Assembly: GCA_052390275.1 (NCBI GenBank) | Contig: JBQTHD010000002.1 | Coordinates: 1 to 64,000, forward strand | Reading direction: 5' to 3' | DNA from: JBQTHD01 sp052390275 | Lineage (GTDB): Bacteria; Actinomycetota; Acidimicrobiia; Acidimicrobiales; AC-14 | DNA length: 64,000 nt | Shown here: one piece after another, positions 54,634 through 63,023 of the stretch | How positions within the stretch are numbered: the first letter of the stretch is position 1 | How the letters are laid out: each line of letters starts with the position of its first letter | Notes under the pieces: model-generated | What the model was told of the DNA's origin: nothing | The model's database searches: none | What the model saw: the letters and a program-made list of their open reading frames with translations, nothing else | Translations under genes and position numbers: made by a program

Positions 54634-55719
54634 GTGACCGACGCGGCTCTCTTCGATCCACCCGGGGTTTCTGGCGCAAGTACCTCCAGCCCGCCACCAG
54701 CATCACGTTCGTCTCGATCGGCGCCGAGCCCCGTCGGGGTACTCAGCCCGGGCGAAGTGGCGGCGGGGTTCGAGGCCATCGTGGCCAACATCGAGCGGGT
54801 GGTCCACGGCAACGGCACGGTGGTCCGCCTGGCTGTCGTGTGCCTGCTGGCCGAGGGGCATTTGCTCATCGAGGACATCCCCGGGGTCGGCAAGACCACT
54901 CTGGCCAAGGCCCTGGCCGCCACCTTGGGCTGCGAATGGCGCCGAATCCAGTTCACACCCGACCTTTTGCCCTCTGATGTGACCGGTGTGACCATCTACA
55001 ACCGGGATCGGGGGGACTTCGAGTTCAGGCCCGGGGCGGTGTTTGCCAACGTGGTCCTGGGCGACGAGATCAACCGAGCGTCACCCAAGACCCAGGCCGC
55101 CCTGCTGGAGGCCATGGAGGAGGGCCAGGTCACCACGGACGCCACCACCTACCCCCTGCCCCGACCCCACATAGTGGTGGCCACCCAGAACCCGGTGGAA
55201 CGCCAGGGAACCTTCCCGCTTCCCGACGGCCAACTGGACCGCTTTTTGATGAGGGTTGGTCTTGGTTACCCGGGGCGCGCGGCGGAGATGGCCATGCTGG
55301 CCACCCACGGGGCCGTCAACCGGGTGGGCGATCTTCCGGCCATCACCGGGCCCGACGAGGTCATGGGCATGATCCTGGCCACCCGGCGGGTGCACGTGGC
55401 TGAAGCGGTCAAGGCCTACATCCTTGATCTGGCCGAGGCCACCCGGTCCCACCGCAGTCTGGCCCTGGGAATGTCGCCCCGGTCGGCTCTGGCCCTGATG
55501 CGGGCCGCCCGGGGGGCCGCCGCGGCCACCGGTCGCGACCATGTCGTCCCCGACGACGTCAAAGCGATGGCCCCCCACGTGCTGACCCACCGCCTGGTGC
55601 TGGGCCCCGAAGCCCGCATGAGCGCCGGCTCGGGGCTCAACGGCCACGGAACCACGGCCGGGCCGGGGACCATCGTGGCCGAGGTCCTCGCCCGGGTACC
55701 CGTCCCGGTTCGACGCTGA
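54634..55719 (+). CDS. MoxR-type AAA ATPase (copy 2)
   Basis: A GTG start gives 361 residues. It has Walker A IEDIPGVGKTTLAKALA, Walker B VVLGDEINRASPKTQAAL, the family motif VATQNPVERQGTFPLPDGQ and the lid GMSPRSALALMRAARG. Unlike copy 1 it keeps the standard NPxExxG motif and the following PEAQ-type sequence. It begins the second MoxR/DUF58/transglutaminase cluster. Confidence 0.94.
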   Translation: MTDAALFDPPGVSGASTSSPPPASRSSRSAPSPVGVLSPGEVAAGFEAIVANIERVVHGNGTVVRLAVVCLLAEGHLLIEDIPGVGKTTLAKALAATLGCEWRRIQFTPDLLPSDVTGVTIYNRDRGDFEFRPGAVFANVVLGDEINRASPKTQAALLEAMEEGQVTTDATTYPLPRPHIVVATQNPVERQGTFPLPDGQLDRFLMRVGLGYPGRAAEMAMLATHGAVNRVGDLPAITGPDEVMGMILATRRVHVAEAVKAYILDLAEATRSHRSLALGMSPRSALALMRAARGAAAATGRDHVVPDDVKAMAPHVLTHRLVLGPEARMSAGSGLNGHGTTAGPGTIVAEVLARVPVPVRR

Positions 55720-55855
55720 CGGCGGTGGCGGTGGGGGTGGTGACGGTGGTGGCGGCCGGCGCCGGGTCGGCGGTGGCAGTGGGGGCCGCGGCGGTGCCGG
55801 GGGCTGCGGTGGCGGGGGCCGCCGGCGCAGGGCCGGCGGCGGCGCTGGGAGGCTG
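55720..55855. repeat. low-complexity GGT/GCG-rich spacer
   Basis: This stretch between the MoxR and DUF58 genes is almost pure ggtggcggtgg-like sequence without A or T runs. All frames through it are open but of very low complexity, so no gene is called. Confidence 0.7.
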
Positions 55856-57034
55856 ATGCCCACCCGGCGGGGATGGAGCCTGGTGGCCGCATCGGCGGCG
55901 CTGATGGGAGCCGGACGTCTGCTGGGCCTGGCCGAGTTGTACGTGCTGGCGGCCGCCGGGGTGATCCTTGTGGCAGCGGCGGTGCTGTACGCCCGTCTCC
56001 GGCCAATACCGCTCAGCCTGCGGAGGCGTATCGATCCCAGCCGGGCGGTCGTGGGATCCACCGCGGTGGTGGCGGTGGAAGTGGCCAACCAAGGTCGGTT
56101 GACCAGCCCGCATCTGGCCCTGGCCGACGGATCCCGATGGTTCCGCTTGGCGTCGGTGCCCGCGGGTGGGTCTCTGTCGTGGAGTTACAGGGTGGAGGCG
56201 ATCCGGCGGGGCCTGATGTCGGTGGGCCCCGGGCAGATCCACCTGTCGGACCCGTTCGGGGTGGCTTCGCGCACCGGACCCCGGCTGGAGGCACTGACGC
56301 TGCTGGTGCACCCTCGCACCGAGGCGCTGTCGGCCCCACCCCCGCCGCCGGCCCGACCGGGTTCGGGAGCCGGATCCAGCAGCCGGGGTGCGGAACTGGG
56401 CGATTTCGCCGGTCTGGCGCCTTATCAGCCGGGCGACGATCTCCGCCGGGTTCACTGGCCCACCGTCGCCCGCCTCGATGATCTGGTCGTTCGTCTGGAC
56501 GACACCCCCGCGCCCTGGCATCTGGTGGTGGTGGCAGACCTGCGGGCCGGCACCCACGACACCGAGACGGCCGAGGCGGCCATCTCGGCAGCGGCCAGCG
56601 TCGCCCGGGCCGGCCTGGAGGAGGGGTTGATGGTTCGGGTACTGACCACCGGCGGTGTCGACTCCGGGTTGGCCGGCGGGCCCGGCCATCTACAGGCCGT
56701 GCTCGACCTGCTTGCTCTGGCCCAGGCCGACCGGTCCGACGACCTGGGTGGCCCGGCCCGGGCGCTGGGCGCTCACGCGCAGGCTCGAACGGTGGTTATG
56801 GTCACCGGCCCCGGGGCTGTCGCGGCGGATCTGGCCGCGGCCGGCGCCGCAGTGGGACCGGCGGACCGCCTGAACTTCGTGCGAATCACCCATCCCCCGA
56901 CCGGCCAGTTACCGGTTCCTGTGCCCGACGGGGCAGCGTGGGCTCTCGACTATCTCGAGGTCTGCGCCGGAGCGCGGTTGGCTCCCGCCTGGGACGCCCG
57001 TTACGCCTCGGCGGGTTGGGTCATGGCCGGGTGA
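55856..57034 (+). CDS. DUF58 protein (copy 2)
   Basis: This protein of 392 residues has two membrane helices at the N-terminus (about 8-45), a beta-rich middle and a DUF58 domain with the signature YQPGDDLRRVHWPTVARLDD. It is the compact version of the family and lacks the decapeptide repeats of copy 1. Its partners are the flanking MoxR ATPase and transglutaminase. Confidence 0.92.
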   Translation: MPTRRGWSLVAASAALMGAGRLLGLAELYVLAAAGVILVAAAVLYARLRPIPLSLRRRIDPSRAVVGSTAVVAVEVANQGRLTSPHLALADGSRWFRLASVPAGGSLSWSYRVEAIRRGLMSVGPGQIHLSDPFGVASRTGPRLEALTLLVHPRTEALSAPPPPPARPGSGAGSSSRGAELGDFAGLAPYQPGDDLRRVHWPTVARLDDLVVRLDDTPAPWHLVVVADLRAGTHDTETAEAAISAAASVARAGLEEGLMVRVLTTGGVDSGLAGGPGHLQAVLDLLALAQADRSDDLGGPARALGAHAQARTVVMVTGPGAVAADLAAAGAAVGPADRLNFVRITHPPTGQLPVPVPDGAAWALDYLEVCAGARLAPAWDARYASAGWVMAG

Positions 57035-57052
57035 GACCGCCCAGCCCGCTTG

Positions 57053-57093
57053 CCGGTACAGCCCTGTTGCCGGGCGAATCGGAGTCGGCCGGT
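57053..57093. repeat. 41-bp direct repeat, copy A
   Basis: Copy A of a 41-bp sequence starting ccggtacagccctgttgccg lies in the spacer before the second transglutaminase gene. Copy B (57193-57233) matches it at 39 of 41 positions, 140 bp downstream, inside that gene. Confidence 0.9.
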
Positions 57094-57131
57094 GAGCGCG
57101 GATCGGCCCGGGCCGGCCGGTGGGGGATTGC

Positions 57132-59777
57132 ATGAAACTCCCCATCCCCGGCCAGCGGCCCGGCCCAACCTGGCGGCTGGGCCTGGCCGGTACCGGTACA
57201 GCCCTGTTGCCGGGGGAATCGGAGTTGGCCGGTACGGGGCCACCGACGACGTCCAGGGCGCACCGGTCCTTTCCCGGGGCCAGCGCCAGCCTGGTGGCCC
57301 TGGTGCTGGTGGCGGCCGCCGGGTTCGGGCGGTCCCTGGGTCTGACGTCGCGAGCCACCCTGGCCGGACTGGCCGCGGCCGCCGGCCTGGGTCTGTTGTC
57401 ATGGGCCTGCCGACGCTTGCGGGTGCCCGCCACCGGCCTGGTGATCACCCTGGGGGTGGGATTGGCCGCCAGTTGGCTGGTGCTGGGCGACGCCACCTGG
57501 TACGGGTTGCCCACAGCGGCAACGGCCTCGGCCGCCGCCGCGGCCTTCGGGGACCTGACCGCCCGGACCGCTGGAATCTCAGCGCCGGGGGAGGCCCGGG
57601 GACTGGCCCTCATGGTGGTCATCGTGGTGGGTTTCAGCGCCTACCTGGCCGACCACGCCGCCTTCCGCATGCGGGCGCCCCTGGTGTCCCTGGTCCCGCC
57701 CCTGACGCTGTTGGTGGGCGGGGCGGCCCCGGCCCGGGGCCAGGGGGAGGCCCTGGCCGCCGGATCGTTTGTGGTGGCGTCGTTGGTCTTCATGGCCGCC
57801 TATCGCCGGACGGTGGCCGGGGCAACGCTCGATCGGGTGCCCCCCACCTCGGCCCGGCCAGGCAGGGCGGACCCGGTCAAGGTGTCGGCGCGCCGACGTC
57901 GGGGGCGCCTTGGCCAGGACAGTTACTGGGGTCCGGCCTCGCTCCCGGCGGGCGCTGGGTGGACGGGTCACGCCTCGCCCGCCCACCTCGGCCCTCGGCT
58001 CTCGGCCTACGGGTCGCCGGGCGACCAGGGTCGCGCAGGGGCAGGCGGGCCCCGCTGGGGGACGCGTCTGGGTGGGGCGACGGTGCCCCTGGCCTGCGTG
58101 GTGCTGGCCGGCGGCCTTCTGGCTGGTCCCCGCCTGCCCGGCAGCGGCGAGGGTCCCCTGGTCGGGCGCCAGGAATCGGGCGGGTTGGTCAACGGCACGG
58201 GCGACCTGAGCCCCGACCGGGCCACCCTCGATCCACTGGTGGACATCTCCGCCAACCTTCGCCAGCGGTCGGGCCTGGAGATGTTCACCGTCCAGGCCTC
58301 GGCGCCCCGGTACTGGCGGGTGACCACCCTGGATTCCTTCGACGGGATCCGTTGGTCATCGAGCGGGGCCCCCGATACTCCCGCGGGCCCGGCCCCGGTA
58401 ACGGCTGCTTCCACTTCCGCCCTCCTGCAGCGGGTGGCCATAACCGGCCTGGCGGCGGACCGCCTGCCCGCCGCGTCCCAGGCCTCCGCCGCCCGCGGAA
58501 TCGACCTGGCCGACCGGGTCGGTCTGGACCGGGCCACCGGTGACGTCGTTTCCCGGGGTGCCCTGGCCGTTGGGGCCGTCTACGAAGTCGAGTCCACGGT
58601 GGTGGAGACCAACGGGGCCGAACTTCGGTCCCTGGGCAGTCCTCCCCTGTCGGTCGACACCCGTTTGTTGGAGCTGCCCGCTGGGGTCTCCCCTCGCATC
58701 CGTTCCGAGGCCCGGCGGGTGACGGCCAACGCCAGATCGGCATATGACCAGGCCCTGGCGCTGCAGGCCTACTTCCGCCAGGGGTTCGTCTACGACGAGG
58801 CGGTCAACCTCGGCCAGCCGGCTCGGGCCCTGGATCAGTTCGTCTTTTCCCAGCGACGCGGCTTCTGCCAGCAGTTCTCGACCGCATTCGCCGTCATGGC
58901 CCGGGCGGTGGGCCTGCCGGCCCGGGTGGTGGTGGGCTTCACCCCCGGCGAGAAGGGGGTTGACAACACCTACCGGGTAAGGGGAGTCAACGCTCACGCC
59001 TGGCCGGAGGTCCACATTCCCGGCGCCGGATGGCTGGCCTTCGAGCCCACCCCGGGGCGGGGCCAACCGGGGGCGGAGGCCTGGACCGGGGTGCCGCCGG
59101 CGCAGGCCGCGCCGCCCTCGGGCGTCGGCCGGGGGGACGCAACTCCGGCGCCCACCGTCACCACCACCCCCCCCAGCACACCTTCCACCAACCCCCCCCC
59201 GACCACTGCGGTCGGTTCACCCACCACACAGCCCCCCCCGCCCACCACCGTCCCGCCTGATCCGTCGGAGCAGGGGTCCTCGGACGCGGACGGGCCACCG
59301 TCGCAGGGATCCGCCAAGTTTGCTGGGCGGCTGGGTCTGGGCGTCCTGGCGACCTGCCTGGCGCTGGTCCTGGGGGTGGCCCCGCTGGTGTCGCGGTGGC
59401 GGCGGGCCAGGAGGAGGCGCGCGGCGAACAGTGCGGCCGAGCAGGTCGTGGTGGCCTGGGCCGAGGCCACCGAGGCTCTGGCCCGGGTGGGGCTGGGCAG
59501 GACGGCGTCGGAGACGGTGGCCGAGCACAGCCGCCGAGTGGCGGAGTCACCCCGGCTCCCTCCGGGGCTCGCCCCAATCGTGGATGCGCTGGCTGGCTGG
59601 GCCTCAGAGGCCAGCTATGCCGAAGCGATGGTGACATCCGACGTCGCCGCCCGGGCCCGGGCGGCGACCGACGAGGTGGTGACCGCAGTTGGCACGCAAC
59701 TGGGCCTGATCCGCCGGGTCGGCTCGGCCGTCGACCCTCGACCGCTGGTCTCAGCCGCCGCCCGGGATCCTGGTTAG
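57132..59777 (+). CDS. membrane transglutaminase TgpA-like (copy 2)
   Basis: ATG 57132 gives 881 residues. The first 40 residues include TGTALLPGESELAG from copy B of a direct repeat. About six membrane helices follow (up to residue 215), then an extracellular domain with the transglutaminase Cys in SQRRGFCQQFSTAFAVMA, His in VRGVNAHAWPEVHIPG and the acidic position in LAFEPTPGRG. A Pro/Thr linker, a final helix and a cytoplasmic DUF4129-like tail end the protein. It is the last gene of the second cluster. Confidence 0.92.
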   Translation: MKLPIPGQRPGPTWRLGLAGTGTALLPGESELAGTGPPTTSRAHRSFPGASASLVALVLVAAAGFGRSLGLTSRATLAGLAAAAGLGLLSWACRRLRVPATGLVITLGVGLAASWLVLGDATWYGLPTAATASAAAAAFGDLTARTAGISAPGEARGLALMVVIVVGFSAYLADHAAFRMRAPLVSLVPPLTLLVGGAAPARGQGEALAAGSFVVASLVFMAAYRRTVAGATLDRVPPTSARPGRADPVKVSARRRRGRLGQDSYWGPASLPAGAGWTGHASPAHLGPRLSAYGSPGDQGRAGAGGPRWGTRLGGATVPLACVVLAGGLLAGPRLPGSGEGPLVGRQESGGLVNGTGDLSPDRATLDPLVDISANLRQRSGLEMFTVQASAPRYWRVTTLDSFDGIRWSSSGAPDTPAGPAPVTAASTSALLQRVAITGLAADRLPAASQASAARGIDLADRVGLDRATGDVVSRGALAVGAVYEVESTVVETNGAELRSLGSPPLSVDTRLLELPAGVSPRIRSEARRVTANARSAYDQALALQAYFRQGFVYDEAVNLGQPARALDQFVFSQRRGFCQQFSTAFAVMARAVGLPARVVVGFTPGEKGVDNTYRVRGVNAHAWPEVHIPGAGWLAFEPTPGRGQPGAEAWTGVPPAQAAPPSGVGRGDATPAPTVTTTPPSTPSTNPPPTTAVGSPTTQPPPPTTVPPDPSEQGSSDADGPPSQGSAKFAGRLGLGVLATCLALVLGVAPLVSRWRRARRRRAANSAAEQVVVAWAEATEALARVGLGRTASETVAEHSRRVAESPRLPPGLAPIVDALAGWASEASYAEAMVTSDVAARARAATDEVVTAVGTQLGLIRRVGSAVDPRPLVSAAARDPG
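57193..57233. repeat. 41-bp direct repeat, copy B
   Basis: Copy B of the 41-bp repeat lies within the 5' part of the transglutaminase gene (about residues 21-34) and keeps the frame open. Its presence in both a spacer and a coding region suggests a small mobile or duplicated sequence. Confidence 0.9.
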
Positions 59778-59814
59778 GGGTTCGCCGACCGCAACTGCTC
59801 CTGCGTCCCCGCCC

Positions 59815-60525
59815 TTACGCCCGCGAGGTTGAGGAACTGACCGGACGGGTCCAGCGGAGGCGCTCCACGATCTTCCAGCCCATGGCCAGAAGCAAAAGGC
59901 CGGCGGCGGTCATGGCCGCGGTCTCCGCCGGCCCGGTGGTGGCCAGGTTGACCGTGAAGGTGGAGGTCAAGGTGACCGGAGTGCCAGCGGGGGACTGCCC
60001 GGCCACGTTGAGGGTGTGGGAACCAGCGGCCAGGGTGGTGGGCACGGTTATGGAGGCGCTGAAGGTTCCCGCCGGGGTGGCCGTGGTGACGCTGCCGGTT
60101 ACGGCAGTTCCGTCGATGGTGAAGGTGAGGGGGCTGGAGGCGGCCAGCCCGCTGCCGGTGGCGGTGATGGTGCCCCCCGGGCCTATGGCGGCGGGGCTGA
60201 CGGTCAGAGTGGTGGGCACCGGCGCCGGGGTGGGTATCGGCGTGGTCGGCGTGGGGACCAGCGTGGTGGCGGTGCCGGGAAGGGTGGTGGCGGTGCCCGG
60301 AAGCGTGGTGGCGGTGCCCGGAAGCGTGGTGGCGGTGGTCGGGGGCACCGGGACCGGCGTTGGAGGCGTCTGGCCCGTGCACTCAAAGCTTTCAGGGTCG
60401 GTGTCACACGGATCCTGGGCCCAGGTGGGGGTGGCCGCGGCCAGGGTGGTGGCCCCGGACAGGGCCACGGCCAGGGCCAGGCGGTGCCGCCAATGGGTCC
60501 GGGATGCGACGGTGGGTGCGGGCAT
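59815..60525 (-). CDS. secreted Ig-like surface protein with LxxTG-like anchor
   Basis: This protein of 236 residues has a signal peptide (HRLALAVALSGATTLAAATP), a Pro/Thr-rich stalk with three TTLPGTA repeats encoded by a 21-bp DNA repeat, one Ig-like beta domain (SPAAIGPGGTITATGSGLAA), and LATTG followed by a membrane helix (AAMTAAGLLLLAMGW) and a basic end. The arrangement resembles a sortase or membrane anchor. Two Cys lie near the mature N-terminus. The role is unknown. Confidence 0.8.
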   Translation of the reverse strand: MPAPTVASRTHWRHRLALAVALSGATTLAAATPTWAQDPCDTDPESFECTGQTPPTPVPVPPTTATTLPGTATTLPGTATTLPGTATTLVPTPTTPIPTPAPVPTTLTVSPAAIGPGGTITATGSGLAASSPLTFTIDGTAVTGSVTTATPAGTFSASITVPTTLAAGSHTLNVAGQSPAGTPVTLTSTFTVNLATTGPAETAAMTAAGLLLLAMGWKIVERLRWTRPVSSSTSRA

Positions 60526-61007
60526 TCTCTTCCTCCTCGGGGACGGAGAGGTCCGGCGGGCCGGAACCGGTCGACCACGGTAGTGCGCAACCTCCCGTTA
60601 GCCAAGCGCTTCGAAGTTGAGAGGCCATGAGCCGCTGGTTCGGGTGGCTTCGGAGATCAGGTGCGTCGATGCTTGACCGAACAGTAGTTCGGGAGTTACG
60701 TTCCTGTCACTTGGTACCTCGGCACTCGGGAGTCACCTTGGGATCACCGGCGCTGATGGCCGGCAGGGATCGTCGGCCGGGACTCGGGAAGGGGTAGGCG
60801 GAGATCGCTACCTCACCGGGGTTCTCGGAGCGAAGAAATGTCACAGGCCGTCTTTAGGGTTTCGTTCGCAGGGTTGCGTTCGCAGAATTTCGTGCGCAGG
60901 GAAAAACCGGTTCATCCGGTGGGTTCGGTCTGGGCCCCATTCGCCCGGCCCCAATTGAACACCTCGTCCGGCTCGTCGCCGGAGGAAACAACCAGGAGGG
61001 CACAACT
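60526..61007 (+). promoter_or_regulatory. recA upstream region
   Basis: This 480-bp spacer contains a LexA-type palindrome at 60678-60691 and three imperfect 14-bp repeats at 60860-60900 (ttcgttcgcagg and variants). It ends with a strong ribosome-binding site (aggagg, 60994-60999) before the recA GTG. The distance of about 320 bp from the palindrome to the start codon implies a long leader. Confidence 0.7.
60678..60691. promoter_or_regulatory. LexA-type SOS box
   Basis: cgaacagtagttcg is a perfect CGAAC-N4-GTTCG palindrome, the core of LexA boxes in Gram-positive bacteria. Its place upstream of recA supports SOS control. Confidence 0.75.
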
Positions 61008-62087
61008 GTGGAACGGGATAAGGCGCTGGAGATGGCCATGAGCCAGATCGACCGGCAGTTCGGTAAGGGCTCGGTCATGCGGATGGGCGAACGCCCCCAG
61101 TTGGAGATACCCGCCATCTCCACCGGGGCCCTGGCCCTGGATCTGGCTCTCGGGGTCGGGGGCCTGCCCCGGGGCCGGGTAGTTGAAATCTTCGGCCCGG
61201 AGTCCTCCGGCAAGTCAACTCTGGCCATGCACGTGGTGGCCGAGGCCCAGCGCAACGGCGGCGTCTGCGCCTACATAGATGCCGAGCACGCCATGGACCC
61301 CACCTACGCCCGGGCCATCGGTGTGGATGTGGACGAGTTGCTCATCTCCCAGCCCGACACCGGAGAGCAGGCCCTGGAGATTTCGGACATGCTCATCCGG
61401 TCCGGAGCCATCGACGTTCTGGTGGTGGATTCGGTGGCCGCCCTCACCCCCCGGGCCGAGATCGAGGGCGAGATGGGCGACAGCCACGTGGGGCTGCAGG
61501 CCCGCCTCATGTCCCAGGCCCTGCGCAAGCTCACCGCCACCCTCAACCGCACCCACACAATTGCCATCTTCATCAACCAACTCCGAGAGAAGATCGGAGT
61601 GGTCTACGGCCCCAGCGAGGTAACCCCCGGCGGCCGGGCGCTCAAGTTCTATTCGTCGGTCCGCCTCGACATCCGCCGCATCGAGTCCATCAAGGACGGC
61701 GGCGAGATCGTGGGCAACCGGATCCGGGTCAAGGTGGCCAAGAACAAATGCGCCGCCCCTTTCCGCCAGGCCGAGTTCGACATCACCTTCGGCAAGGGCA
61801 TCAGCCGGGAAGGGTCTCTGCTGGACGTGGGGGTGGATCTGGGCTTCATCAAGAAGTCCGGTGCCTGGTACACCTACGACGGCGAGCAGTTGGGCCAGGG
61901 TCGGGAGAACGCCAAGGGCTTTCTGGCCGACAACCCCGAGATCATGGTCGAACTGTCCGAGCGGATTCGCCAAAAGGTGGGTATCGGGGTGACCGCCACC
62001 CAGGAGGACCCGTCAACGCCGGCACCCACCGCCAAGACGAAGGCGGATGCCGCCTCGGCAGCGGCCATTCGCCCGGCCTCAGGCTGA
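61008..62087 (+). CDS. recA: recombinase RecA
   Basis: A GTG eight bases after aggagg starts 359 residues. It has Walker A FGPESSGKSTLAM, Walker B IDVLVVDSVAALTPRAEIEG, the L1 and L2 loops, and the signature ALRKLTATLNRT. L2 reads VVYGPSEVTPGGRALKF, where most RecA proteins have MFGNPETTPGG. RecA forms filaments on single-stranded DNA for strand exchange and LexA cleavage. An LexA-type box upstream fits this role. Confidence 0.98.
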   Translation: MERDKALEMAMSQIDRQFGKGSVMRMGERPQLEIPAISTGALALDLALGVGGLPRGRVVEIFGPESSGKSTLAMHVVAEAQRNGGVCAYIDAEHAMDPTYARAIGVDVDELLISQPDTGEQALEISDMLIRSGAIDVLVVDSVAALTPRAEIEGEMGDSHVGLQARLMSQALRKLTATLNRTHTIAIFINQLREKIGVVYGPSEVTPGGRALKFYSSVRLDIRRIESIKDGGEIVGNRIRVKVAKNKCAAPFRQAEFDITFGKGISREGSLLDVGVDLGFIKKSGAWYTYDGEQLGQGRENAKGFLADNPEIMVELSERIRQKVGIGVTATQEDPSTPAPTAKTKADAASAAAIRPASG

Positions 62088-62092
62088 TATGT

Positions 62093-62125
62093 GCCCGCCC
62101 GGCGCCGGACGCGCCGGGCGGGCAT
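62093..62125 (+). terminator. hairpin terminator after recA
   Basis: Perfect 13-bp inverted repeat (tgcccgcccggcg and its complement) with a 7-base loop, starting 5 bases after the recA stop and followed by a short T-containing stretch. Confidence 0.88.
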
Positions 62126-62395
62126 GACTTTGTGGTGACCTGCCGTCGGCACCACAAACCATTGCCGCGTTGCTCCGGCCAGAACCGCCGCTGGCGGCGT
62201 TCTCGCCCTCGCCTCGCGCAGAGGGTGAGGCTTCGTCCTGCGGCCTTGCCAGGACGCTTCTGACCCATTCGCAGGAAATGGGCCACGCGGGCAAGCGTTC
62301 ATGGTCAGGGCACTAGGTCCGCCGAGGCAGGAACCGGAGAGGGCGGCGGCGAATCAGATAGCACCCCACCCCCCCAGCCGGATCGGAGCACGACG
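62126..62395 (+). other. spacer before spoVS
   Basis: About 270 bp without a recognised gene. A near-perfect inverted repeat (agaaccgccg ... cggcgttct, about 62180-62202) may form a hairpin. A ggag site lies about 10 bases before the TTG of spoVS. Confidence 0.4.
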
Positions 62396-62887
62396 TTGGT
62401 CGAAGTCCTCAAGGTTTCCAGTCGTTCGAACCCCAACTCGGTAGCCGGTGCTCTGGCCGGCGTTCTCCGCCAGTCAGGCGCGGTGGAGGTCCAGGTCGTC
62501 GGTGCCGGTGCCCTCAACCAGGCCATCAAGGCTGTGGCCATCGCCCGGGGTTTCGTGGCCCCGTCCAACATCGACCTGGTGTGCATCCCCACCTTCGCCG
62601 ACATCGAGATCGACGGTGAGAGCCGCACAGCCATCCGCCTGGCCGTCGAGGACCGTCGGCGGCGGATGCCCTCGGGTGAGGACGTGACCTTCATCACCGG
62701 TCATTCGGCCGGGTCCAACCTTCACAGCTACGGCAACGGCTCTACCAGCCATAGTTCGGCCACCAACGGATCCCACGGCTCGGCCGACGGCCACCGTCCG
62801 CTGATCGGGTCGTCGCTTCCCAGCATGACCCTTCCGCCCCCTGCGGTCCGCCCGCCCGCCCCCGCCTCGGAGCCAGTGCTGGCCTAG
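62396..62887 (+). CDS. spoVS: SpoVS-like protein with disordered tail
   Basis: A TTG start gives 163 residues; position and reading (VEVLKVSSRSNPNSVAGALA) match the SpoVS family, whose usual length is about 86 residues. The conserved core ends near residue 95. The remaining 65 residues are Ser/Asn/His/Gly-rich, then Pro-rich, and are not part of the family. SpoVS is a small Alba-like nucleic-acid-binding protein known from sporulation in Bacillus. Its role in non-sporulating actinobacteria is not known. Confidence 0.88.
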   Translation: MVEVLKVSSRSNPNSVAGALAGVLRQSGAVEVQVVGAGALNQAIKAVAIARGFVAPSNIDLVCIPTFADIEIDGESRTAIRLAVEDRRRRMPSGEDVTFITGHSAGSNLHSYGNGSTSHSSATNGSHGSADGHRPLIGSSLPSMTLPPPAVRPPAPASEPVLA

Positions 62888-62987
62888 CGGAAGCAGTCCT
62901 GGCTCTCGGGGCGTCCACTTACGGGCGCTGCGCCAGTGCAGGGCAATGACCACGTTGTACCTGACGAGAAGCGAACAAGTTGAGGCC

Positions 62988-63020
62988 GACGAAACCCGGG
63001 TTTCTGAACCCGGGTTCGTC
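62988..63020. terminator. bidirectional hairpin terminator
   Basis: A 14-bp stem with one bulged A (gacgaaacccgggtt against aacccgggttcgtc) lies between the convergent spoVS and cysteine desulfurase genes. Confidence 0.8.
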
Positions 63021-63023
63021 GCG

